A stretch of 7,855 bases of DNA from Methanobacteriota archaeon (lineage in GTDB: Archaea > Methanobacteriota > Methanobacteria > Methanobacteriales > Methanobacteriaceae). Within the stretch, counting starts at the first letter, position 1. Each line of letters starts with the position of its first letter. Positions 1-5,482 of this stretch are shown in pieces. The stretch is taken from contig JAEYSH010000225.1 of assembly GCA_023434825.1 (NCBI GenBank), positions 1 through 7,855 on the forward strand, written 5' to 3'. A program made the position numbers and the translations under genes. The notes beneath the pieces are model-generated. The model made no database searches and was not told where the DNA came from. It was given only the letters and a program-made list of their open reading frames with translations.

Positions 1-52
1 GTACTATTTTTAACCATAGAGTCGTTAAAGTTTGAGGAGTAAAAGTTAAAAT

Positions 53-2005
53 TTAATTAGAATTAGTCAATATTTCCCCCAATTTTAACTGTTCAACTGG
101 AAGAGTGAAATAAAAGACAGAACCAACACCAAACTCGGACTCAACCCAAACACGACCACCATGGCGCTCAATAATCCTTTTAACAATTGATAAACCTATT
201 CCTGTTCCTTTATATACATCTCTTGTGTGTAATCGTTGAAATATGGTGAAAATACGTTCTTTATATTGTTCTTCTATTCCAATACCATTATCTTGCACAC
301 AGAATACATATTCTTTATTATATATATCTTTATTTGCAGATATATGGATTTTAAGTGGTTCTTCTTGTTTTTTAAATTTAATGGCATTGGAAATGAGGTT
401 CTGGAAAACTCTTAGTAATTGATTTTCATCACCCATTACTTCGGGAAGTTCATTAACTTTTATATTAGCATTAGTTTCTTTAATTGAAATATTGAGGCTT
501 TGAATTGTTTCATTTATGATTCTATTCATATCTACAGGTTTGAATTCCTCTCCTTTAGTTCCGACACGAGAATACTCCAATAAACCTTCAATCTGAGCCT
601 TCATACGAACAGCAGCTTCAACTATATAATCCATAAACTCATCAGCATCACTATCAAATTTACCTTTATAACGCCTTTCTAAAAGTTGAGTAAAACTAGC
701 AATTGTCCTAAGAGGTTCTTGTAAATCATGAGAAGATACATAAGCAAATTGTTCTAATTCTCTATTTGAACGTTCTAATTCTTGTATAATTTCTTTTAAA
801 CGCTTTTCAGCTTCTTTTAATTCAGTTATATCATGAGAAACTGTAAAAACTGTAGTTACTTCTCTTTTTTCATCAAATTCAGGAGCTAAATAAGTATAAA
901 AAGTTTTCACGCCTTTTACTGTTGGTATTTTTGTTTCAAATTCTTGAATTTCACGAGTATTAAACGTTTTTATTGTTTTTTCTTTAAGTGGTACTGTAAA
1001 TTCTTCTGGTATTCCTAATTTATCTATATTTTTACCTATAAAGTGCTCCGGAGGTTTATTAGATATTTCTATAATTGCAGGATTAATATAAACCGTTTTA
1101 AATTCATTATCTATTCTGTTTATAATATCTGGCGAACTCTCAGCAAGTGTTTTAAATTTGGATTCACTCTCTTTCAATGAATTATAAGCTTCTCCAAGTT
1201 CTGCTGTACGTTCTTTAATTTGTTCTTCTAAATGTTCACTTGCCTTTCTTAATTCTTCTTCAGCTTTTTTTTGTTCAGTAATGTTTCGAATAGTCCCATC
1301 CCTATATAAAGGTTGACCTTCGTCATCCCTAATTAACGAAATATGATTCGATAACCAACGATATTTGCCTACGCTATCACGGACACGATAATCGACTTTT
1401 ATATGCTCCTTTATCTCCAAGCTAGCCAAAGCATCTTTTGCAGTAGACAAGTCATCGGGATGAATTATTGAAATTGCCTTCTCTGATGTCATTGACTTAA
1501 ATTCTTTAGGTGAAAATCCAACAACATCCTTAAATGCAGGGCTCAAATACTCATATTGGTTAGTCTTTAAATTAACTCTATAAAGAGCGTCGATAGAGTT
1601 ATCAAGTACTGAGCGAAAACGCGCTTCACTTTCTTTTAATTCTTCTTCAGCTTTTTTATGCTCAGTTATATCTTGAATTTGCATTAAAAAGCCAGAATCA
1701 ATGATAGAAATAGTTAAATCAAGAAAAGCAGTTCCAAATCTTGTGGGAGTATAAATACCCGATTTTTTAATGTTATCAAAATTTACTGGAGATAGAATTT
1801 TAATGTATCCTTCTTCAAGTAATTCATCTTTTTTAGGAGCAATGTAAGGGTCATCAAAAATATTAAGCTTTAAAATTTCATTTAATGAAGGATATCCCAT
1901 TATTTTTAATGTTGATTGATTGACATCGGTTAAATTACCTTCTTTATCTAAAAATGCGATGCCTATGGGCGATTTTTCAAAGCTTTCTCTGAATTTATCT
2001 TCCAT
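53..2005 (-). CDS. Soluble multi-PAS sensor histidine kinase
   Basis: This is an autophosphorylating two-component sensor kinase, predicted cytosolic because no membrane segment or signal peptide is visible. From the upstream ATG it would be 655 residues; numbering here uses that form. Three PAS domains lie at about 8-120, 133-250 and 288-400, each ending in a D/N-I-T-E motif and joined by charged helical linkers. A HisKA domain follows (about 417-490) with H-box SSHDLQEPLR and phospho-acceptor His431. The HATPase_c domain has the N-box NLISN (541-545), G1 DNGIGI (577-582) and G2 GTGIGL (605-610), so the catalytic core is complete. I place the start at the sixth codon (ATG at 2005), giving 650 residues: GGAG lies 9 nt upstream of it, whereas the ATG at 2020 has no Shine-Dalgarno sequence and overlaps that GGAG. 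No response regulator is adjacent, so it is an orphan kinase. The signal is unknown; PAS domains in methanogen kinases often sense redox, gas or small ligands, but no haem- or flavin-binding signature is evident. Confidence 0.9.
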   Translation of the reverse strand: MEDKFRESFEKSPIGIAFLDKEGNLTDVNQSTLKIMGYPSLNEILKLNIFDDPYIAPKKDELLEEGYIKILSPVNFDNIKKSGIYTPTRFGTAFLDLTISIIDSGFLMQIQDITEHKKAEEELKESEARFRSVLDNSIDALYRVNLKTNQYEYLSPAFKDVVGFSPKEFKSMTSEKAISIIHPDDLSTAKDALASLEIKEHIKVDYRVRDSVGKYRWLSNHISLIRDDEGQPLYRDGTIRNITEQKKAEEELRKASEHLEEQIKERTAELGEAYNSLKESESKFKTLAESSPDIINRIDNEFKTVYINPAIIEISNKPPEHFIGKNIDKLGIPEEFTVPLKEKTIKTFNTREIQEFETKIPTVKGVKTFYTYLAPEFDEKREVTTVFTVSHDITELKEAEKRLKEIIQELERSNRELEQFAYVSSHDLQEPLRTIASFTQLLERRYKGKFDSDADEFMDYIVEAAVRMKAQIEGLLEYSRVGTKGEEFKPVDMNRIINETIQSLNISIKETNANIKVNELPEVMGDENQLLRVFQNLISNAIKFKKQEEPLKIHISANKDIYNKEYVFCVQDNGIGIEEQYKERIFTIFQRLHTRDVYKGTGIGLSIVKRIIERHGGRVWVESEFGVGSVFYFTLPVEQLKLGEILTNSN

Positions 2006-2112
2006 TATATTATTCTCCATTAGGAAATTAATAAAAAAGATTATATAATTATTTTAATTTTATCAGATTAAATAAATTGCTATTTTATTTTCAATTTTGA
2101 ATGTATATTTTC

Positions 2113-2136
2113 TTCGTTATAGTACCCTATAACGAA
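2113..2136. repeat. Perfect 10-bp inverted repeat, 4-nt spacer
   Basis: The left arm TTCGTTATAG (2113-2122) and right arm CTATAACGAA (2127-2136) are perfect reverse complements separated by TACC. No T-run of useful length follows on either strand and no gene ends here, so it does not resemble a terminator. Its position about 110 bp upstream of the kinase start, in a divergent promoter region, suits a dimeric regulator's operator. I do not recognise the motif as the site of any particular regulator. Confidence 0.5.
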
Positions 2137-2347
2137 ATAGGATAATTATAATCTAATTTCTAGAAATCGTAATTTTTTAATTAGATATATATAGACCAAA
2201 TTGCTAATTTAGCCTAATTTTTATAAAAAATCGCCTTTTTTAATTAGCTTAGGGAGAATATGGTGAAATTGCAAAATTATTTTATTAAACTATATAAAAT
2301 TTAAAATCAAATTAAGATCACATAGAAGGTTTATAATATAACTATTG

Positions 2348-2358
2348 TTATATAATTT
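2348..2358 (+). promoter_or_regulatory. Candidate TATA box for pdxS
   Basis: The A/T-only stretch TTATATAATTT sits about 75-80 bp upstream of the pdxS start. An archaeal start site about 25 bp downstream of its centre would fall near 2378, giving a leader of roughly 50 nt. Competing TATA-like stretches lie at 2329-2340 and around 2370-2377, so the choice is tentative. Confidence 0.3.
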
Positions 2359-2419
2359 AGATATGAATGTTAAATATTGCTTTTTATGACATTTCATAAT
2401 AAATAGACTAAAATAATGT

Positions 2420-2424
2420 GGAGG
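2420..2424 (+). promoter_or_regulatory. Ribosome binding site that fixes the pdxS start
   Basis: GGAGG is followed by a 6-nt spacer and the ATG at 2431. An in-frame ATG at 2416 lies upstream of this site and has no Shine-Dalgarno sequence of its own, so the ATG at 2431 is the real start. It also gives an N-terminus matching the PdxS family. Confidence 0.85.
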
Positions 2425-2430
2425 AATTTA

Positions 2431-3312
2431 ATGTTACATGGAACAGAAGTTTTAAAAACTGGCTTTGCCAAAATGACAAAAGGCGGAGTTATAATGGACG
2501 TAGTAAACGCTGAACAAGCAGAAATTGCAGAAAATTCTGGTGCTGTTGCAGTGATGGCTCTTGAAAAAGTTCCTGCAGATATTAGAGCTGCAGGCGGAGT
2601 CGCCAGAATGGCAGACCCATCAAAAGTTATTGAAATAATGGATGCAGTATCAATACCAGTTATGGCAAAGGTTAGAATAGGACACTTTGTTGAAGCACAA
2701 ATCCTTGAATCATTAGGCGTAGATATGATTGATGAAAGTGAAGTTTTAACTCCTGCTGATGAAAAATATCACGTTGATAAAAAGAAATTTACTATTCCGT
2801 TTGTATGCGGTGCAAGAAACCTTGGTGAAGCTCTAAGAAGAATTGATGAAGGAGCTGCAATGATAAGGACCAAAGGGGAAGCTGGAACTGGAAACGTGGT
2901 TGAAGCTGTAAGACACATGAGAAAAATACAGGGAACCATTAGAGAAATTCAAAATAAGACAGAAGAAGAACTTTGGGGAGTTGCAAGAGAAATAGAAGCG
3001 CCATACTATCTTGTAAAGCAAACTGCTGAACTTGGTAAACTTCCAGTAGTAAACTTTGCAGCAGGTGGAGTTGCAACACCAGCAGACGCAGCTTTAATGA
3101 TGCAGCTTGGAGCAGACGGTGTTTTTGTAGGTTCTGGAATATTTAAATCAGAAAAACCAGAATTAGTAGCAAAAGCAATTACAGAAGCAACAGCTAACTA
3201 TGAAAACGCTGAAGTACTTGCTAAAGTCTCAAAAGACCTAGGTAAAGCCATGCCTGGACTTGAAATGGGCCAAATTCCAGAAGAAGAAAGATTACAAACC
3301 AGAGGATGGTAA
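2431..3312 (+). CDS. pdxS: Pyridoxal 5'-phosphate synthase lyase subunit PdxS
   Basis: PdxS is the synthase subunit of the deoxyxylulose-5-phosphate-independent vitamin B6 pathway. It condenses ribose 5-phosphate and glyceraldehyde 3-phosphate with ammonia to form pyridoxal phosphate; the ammonia comes from the glutaminase partner PdxT. The 293-residue product has the usual length and is very well conserved. It shows the N-terminal GGVIMDV segment with catalytic Asp23, the first Schiff-base lysine in MAKVRIGH (Lys80), the second in RTKGEAGTGN (Lys148), and the phosphate-binding FAAGGVATPADAALMMQLG and GSGIFKS segments, ending in the typical RGW. These positions match Asp24, Lys81 and Lys149 of the Bacillus subtilis enzyme by alignment from memory. 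It is monocistronic here: no pdxT is adjacent, as is common in methanogens. It diverges from the kinase gene and converges on the lipoprotein gene. Its link to nitrogen metabolism through glutamine-derived ammonia is probably coincidental to the locus on the right. Confidence 0.98.
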   Translation: MLHGTEVLKTGFAKMTKGGVIMDVVNAEQAEIAENSGAVAVMALEKVPADIRAAGGVARMADPSKVIEIMDAVSIPVMAKVRIGHFVEAQILESLGVDMIDESEVLTPADEKYHVDKKKFTIPFVCGARNLGEALRRIDEGAAMIRTKGEAGTGNVVEAVRHMRKIQGTIREIQNKTEEELWGVAREIEAPYYLVKQTAELGKLPVVNFAAGGVATPADAALMMQLGADGVFVGSGIFKSEKPELVAKAITEATANYENAEVLAKVSKDLGKAMPGLEMGQIPEEERLQTRGW

Positions 3313-3355
3313 ATTAAAATAATTTCATTCTCAATTTTTTAAAATAAATTATAAA

Positions 3356-3387
3356 AAGATATTAAATAATTAATATCTTATTTTTTT
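3356..3387. terminator. Bidirectional hairpin terminator between pdxS and lipoprotein gene
   Basis: The arms AAGATATTAA (3356-3365) and TTAATATCTT (3370-3379) are perfect complements around a 4-nt loop ATAA. On the + strand a T-run follows (3381-3387), serving pdxS. On the - strand the five A residues at 3353-3357 give a short T-run, serving the converging lipoprotein gene. The stem is A/T-rich and therefore weak, but the placement between two convergent stop codons supports the call. Confidence 0.65.
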
Positions 3388-3388
3388 A

Positions 3389-3730
3389 TTAAATGCTGCC
3401 TTTATATTCACCAGTTTGAGCATCAATAAGTATTTCGCCGGCTTGATTACCGTTAGTAACGATAGGCACAATATAAACTTTATCTCCATCTGTTTTAAGC
3501 AACGGATCACCAGGTGTTGCCCCAGTTTTGTTTATATATTTTTTGGCTATGTTTTTAGCTTCCTGTGATGTAATTTTAACATCTGCAGCACTTGAATTAC
3601 TGTTTCCTGATGAATTTTGCATTGTCTGATTATTATCGTTTGTAGAACTCTGTGTATCTTCAACACATCCAGAAATTCCTACAATTAAAACTATAATCGC
3701 TACAAAGCTTATTAGTGACTTGTTTTTCAT
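3389..3730 (-). CDS. Small PepSY-domain lipoprotein
   Basis: The 113-residue product begins with a positively charged N-terminus, a hydrophobic stretch (6-19) and a lipobox GISGC with Cys22, so it is predicted to be exported and lipid-anchored on the outer face of the membrane. A Ser/Asn/Gln-rich low-complexity spacer (about 25-50) is followed by a single PepSY-like domain (about 52-112): a helix beginning ITSQEAKNIAKKYI, a strand pair around KVYIVPIV, and the closing EILIDAQTGEYKG. PepSY domains are found in protease-inhibitory propeptides and in many small secreted proteins of unknown role, so no function is assigned. AGGAGAGG (3736-3743) lies 5 nt upstream of the ATG. The gene is 171 bp beyond the end of the GTPase/P-II fusion gene and appears to have its own promoter. 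Confidence 0.8.
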   Translation of the reverse strand: MKNKSLISFVAIIVLIVGISGCVEDTQSSTNDNNQTMQNSSGNSNSSAADVKITSQEAKNIAKKYINKTGATPGDPLLKTDGDKVYIVPIVTNGNQAGEILIDAQTGEYKGSI

Positions 3731-3771
3731 TTTAGCCTCTCCTATAATATATGCATAATCTTAGTAAAGCA

Positions 3772-3783
3772 TATATAATAAAC
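3772..3783 (-). promoter_or_regulatory. Candidate TATA box for the lipoprotein gene
   Basis: On the minus strand the sequence reads TTTATTATATAT, about 45-50 bp upstream of the ATG at 3730. A transcript starting about 25 bp downstream would begin near 3750 and carry the strong AGGAGAGG ribosome binding site in a leader of about 20 nt. This supports separate transcription from the upstream fusion gene. Confidence 0.45.
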
Positions 3784-3901
3784 TTTTTTAATTTCTTTTA
3801 TATGGGAAAGGCCTCTAAATAACAGTTTAATAACTATGAACGGTTTTTAATGATTTAAATGGGAATTAAAAATAAATTTTTATATAGAAAATTAATTAAA
3901 T

Positions 3902-4810
3902 TCATTCAACTGCCTCTTCACCTCTTTCTTCTGTTCTTATCCTTATAACATTCTCAATAGGGGAAATATAAATATTATCATAAATATCTTCGTTTTTAAC
4001 AGTTTTTAAAGCATCAATAACATATTTAATATCTTCATATTTTATTATGAGGTTTATTTCGTTTCTTATGGGGATATTTGAAGAATAATTCTTGCCTCTG
4101 TAACTTTCCTTGTTTCCAGTGTTTTTTTCAACATATCCTACTTCAATAATAGTTAAATTAGAGAACCCGACATTTATAAGGGCTTTTTTAACATTATCAA
4201 GCTCAATGGGGTGCATAAATAATTTTATTTTACATATTTTGCCAGCATCATTTGTTTTTGATGGTTTCATTTTAGCGACTAATTTCTTTATATCTGGTTT
4301 TTCTTGGATTTTTTCTTTTTTAAGATTCTTTATGTCCTTTACGATATCTTTCATACTCCTTTCAGGGGACTTTTCTTTATTTATATTTTCAGTCAATTTA
4401 AGAAGCATTTTAAATCCGTCTTTTATTCCACTACCCGTTATTGCATTTGTTGGAATAACCATCACATTAAAATCTATTTTTAAGAGGGAATCATCCAAAT
4501 CTTGTTTATTTGCAAATATAATATAAGGAATATTAGTTTTTTCGATTAATTCCATTATTTCTAAATCAGTACTATCTATACCTTTCTCGTTATCAATAAA
4601 TATGATAATTCCATCTATGGGACAAGACAATAATTCATCAAAATCTATAAAACCATTTAATTTGGCAGAATTAAAAAGATAATTAGCTTCTCCACCAATA
4701 ATTGCTTTAACATAGCTGAATGTTTTTATATCTGCATTTTCACTGTTTAAATGTTTAAGAGCAGTTGTCTTTCCTGTTCCAGATGCTCCTAAAATTAAAA
4801 TATTGTTCAT
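3902..4810 (-). CDS. Fusion of a diverged small GTPase with a P-II (GlnB/GlnK-like) domain
   Basis: The 302-residue protein has three parts. Residues 1-145 are a small G domain with P-loop GASGTGKTT (8-16) and base-recognition NKQD (101-104), but the switch I Thr region is replaced (SYVKAII) and the switch II PGQ-type motif is gone (FNSAKLNGF). Residues about 146-192 form a Lys/Glu-rich, probably helical linker. Residues 193-302 are a full-length P-II domain with T-loop ESYRGKNY (Tyr242 matches GlnK Tyr51) and C-terminal RIRTEERGEEAVE, nearly the same as the RIRTGERGEGAV of the nearby GlnK. The ATP-binding B-loop (TGDIGDGK in GlnK) is degraded to NEDIYDN, with the lysine lost. The gene follows the small GTPase by 45 bp, with AGGTGA (4815-4820) close to the ATG, so the two are probably co-transcribed. 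P-II proteins sense 2-oxoglutarate and adenylates and bind partners through the T-loop; here I infer a P-II-like adaptor joined to a nucleotide-binding but non-switching G domain. I know of no characterised protein with this architecture. Confidence 0.85.
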   Translation of the reverse strand: MNNILILGASGTGKTTALKHLNSENADIKTFSYVKAIIGGEANYLFNSAKLNGFIDFDELLSCPIDGIIIFIDNEKGIDSTDLEIMELIEKTNIPYIIFANKQDLDDSLLKIDFNVMVIPTNAITGSGIKDGFKMLLKLTENINKEKSPERSMKDIVKDIKNLKKEKIQEKPDIKKLVAKMKPSKTNDAGKICKIKLFMHPIELDNVKKALINVGFSNLTIIEVGYVEKNTGNKESYRGKNYSSNIPIRNEINLIIKYEDIKYVIDALKTVKNEDIYDNIYISPIENVIRIRTEERGEEAVE

Positions 4811-4814
4811 TTGT

Positions 4815-4820
4815 TCACCT
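4815..4820 (-). promoter_or_regulatory. Ribosome binding site of the GTPase/P-II fusion gene
   Basis: AGGTGA on the minus strand stands 4 nt before the ATG at 4810. It lies inside the 45-bp gap after the upstream GTPase gene. That gap shows no terminator, which supports translation of both genes from one mRNA and confirms that the fusion has its own real start rather than being a readthrough product. Confidence 0.75.
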
Positions 4821-4855
4821 TAAAATGTTAATCACTGTCATTTGGTTATTTAGAT

Positions 4856-5323
4856 TTAGCATGTGCAAATTATTTCACTGTTTTTTAATGGCATTTTTCC
4901 ATCGATCATCCCTAATAGAATACTTAATCCGTTTTCTATTCCCTGACCGATGGTTGCTACAGTAGGAATAACAAGCTTAAACTCATTATTTAGTGGCATG
5001 TTTTTTAAATCGTGTTTATTTGCAAATATTACATAAGGAACTCTTTTTAGCTTAATATATTCTATAAATTCTTTTTCAGTTGGGGTTATGCCTTTACTGC
5101 TATCTATTATAATTATGGCACCATCAATGTTTTTAGATAATACTTCTTGCATGAATTTGAACCTTTCATGACCTGAAGGACAGAAAAAATGGACTTTTTT
5201 ACCATTTATCGTTGTTTTTCCATAATCCATAGCCGCTGTTTTTACCATATCATTACAAATGTGTTTTAGAGTTGTTGTTTTTCCGGATCCAGAAGAACCC
5301 AAAATAATTATTTTATTATTCAT
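4856..5323 (-). CDS. Small Ras/SRPRB-like GTPase
   Basis: The 155-residue product is a minimal single-domain G protein resembling the prokaryotic predicted GTPases of the COG2229 type. Visible motifs are the P-loop GSSGSGKTT (9-17), switch I DYGKTT (33-38) with the expected Thr, switch II CPSGHERF (48-55), G4 NKHD (102-105) specifying guanine, and a G5-like TVATIGQG (121-128). Switch II is unusual: relatives usually read TPGQERF, but here the catalytic-glutamine position is His52, and Pro-Ser replaces Thr-Pro. The C-terminus ends in Cys-Thr-Cys. It is the first gene of a probable two-gene operon with the P-II fusion, whose N-terminal domain is clearly a paralogue (shared MNN start, ILG.SG.GKTT.LKH, IDG.II.ID..KGI, P-Y-x-IFANK). 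GGAAGGG upstream of the ATG serves as ribosome binding site, and a TATA box with an NrpR-type operator precedes it. In bacteria such GTPases switch partners on and off; the partner here is unknown, with the fusion protein the obvious candidate. Confidence 0.85.
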   Translation of the reverse strand: MNNKIIILGSSGSGKTTTLKHICNDMVKTAAMDYGKTTINGKKVHFFCPSGHERFKFMQEVLSKNIDGAIIIIDSSKGITPTEKEFIEYIKLKRVPYVIFANKHDLKNMPLNNEFKLVIPTVATIGQGIENGLSILLGMIDGKMPLKNSEIICTC

Positions 5324-5338
5324 TTCTATTCCCTTCCA

Positions 5339-5367
5339 TATCGGAATAAGGAAACCTACTTCCGATA
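5339..5367. repeat. Imperfect palindrome around the GTPase promoter operator
   Basis: The outer arms TATCGGAA (5339-5346) and TTCCGATA (5360-5367) are perfect 8-bp complements separated by 13 bp. Three more complementary pairs (AGG at 5349-5351 with CCT at 5355-5357) lie inside. The structure could be an extended or two-site operator, or a hairpin in the leader of the GTPase mRNA. It is not followed by a T-run, so it is not a terminator. Confidence 0.6.
5350..5363. promoter_or_regulatory. NrpR-type operator GGAA-N6-TTCC
   Basis: The sequence GGAAACCTACTTCC matches exactly the GGAA-N6-TTCC operator described for NrpR, the repressor of nitrogen-assimilation genes in Methanococcus maripaludis. 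It lies 27-40 bp upstream of the GTPase start and just downstream of the transcription start expected from the TATA box, where bound repressor would block transcription. It is embedded in a longer imperfect palindrome (5339-5367) that shares its right half. I found no other exact match in the intergenic regions of the window. The family assignment of the site is an inference from the motif and the amt-glnK context; binding is not shown. Confidence 0.6.
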
Positions 5368-5387
5368 ATAAACTCTTAGTTGTGTAT

Positions 5388-5395
5388 TATTTAAA
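5388..5395 (-). promoter_or_regulatory. TATA box of the GTPase operon
   Basis: TTTAAATA on the minus strand is preceded by the purine-rich GAAACA, which resembles a BRE. Placing transcription about 25 bp downstream of its centre gives a start near 5367, directly at the palindrome and a few bases before GGAA-N6-TTCC. The leader would be about 44 nt. This arrangement is the main support for both the promoter and the operator call. Confidence 0.55.
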
Positions 5396-5455
5396 TGTTT
5401 CTATAAGTGGGTAATGAATAACAAGTGATACTTGAAAATAAAGTTTAATATATTG

Positions 5456-5468
5456 AAAAATAAAAAAA
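5456..5468 (-). terminator. T-rich terminator after the hydrolase gene
   Basis: On the minus strand a TTTTTTT-A-TTTTT tract lies 15-27 nt beyond the stop codon of the metallo-hydrolase gene. No hairpin is present, but oligo-T tracts alone terminate archaeal transcription. It suggests the hydrolase transcript ends before the GTPase operon, which then uses its own promoter. Confidence 0.5.
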
Positions 5469-5482
5469 TAGAGTTTAGTAGA

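Larger units (their letters stand above)
2006..2430. other. Divergent intergenic region, AT-rich
   Basis: This stretch separates the leftward kinase gene from rightward pdxS and must contain both promoters. It is very AT-rich, with many TATA-like stretches on both strands, so the individual promoters cannot be fixed with confidence. The only clear structures are a perfect 10-bp inverted repeat (2113-2136) and a 12-nt direct repeat TTTTTTAATTAG at 2173-2184 and 2236-2247. I see no RNA gene and no convincing coding region in it. Confidence 0.6.

Noticed and set aside
388..401. Near-match to the NrpR operator (GGAA-N6-TTCT) inside the kinase gene
   Set aside because: One half-site is mismatched and it lies deep inside a coding sequence, far from any start.
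2173..2247. Direct repeat TTTTTTAATTAG (two copies, 63 bp apart)
   Set aside because: It is low-complexity T/A sequence in an AT-rich spacer with only two copies. Chance explains it, and no CRISPR-like or iteron-like periodicity follows.
2260..2304. A 14-codon reading frame (MVKLQNYFIKLYKI) preceded by GGGAG in the kinase/pdxS spacer
   Set aside because: The frame is very short, the spacing from GGGAG to the ATG is only 3 nt, the composition matches the AT-rich spacer, and there is no sign of conservation. It is not enough to call a gene.
4110..4526. A 138-codon frame on the + strand, opposite the GTPase/P-II fusion
   Set aside because: It is antisense to a gene with clear G-protein and P-II motifs, and its hydrophobic Phe/Ser-rich product is what the complement of Lys/Glu-rich coding sequence gives.
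3902..5323. Possibility that the fusion arose from a sequencing error joining a GTPase gene and a glnB gene
   Set aside because: The frame is continuous through a long charged linker, with one strong ribosome binding site at the N-terminus. The G domain is independently degenerate, and I see no internal start with a good ribosome binding site directly before the P-II part.
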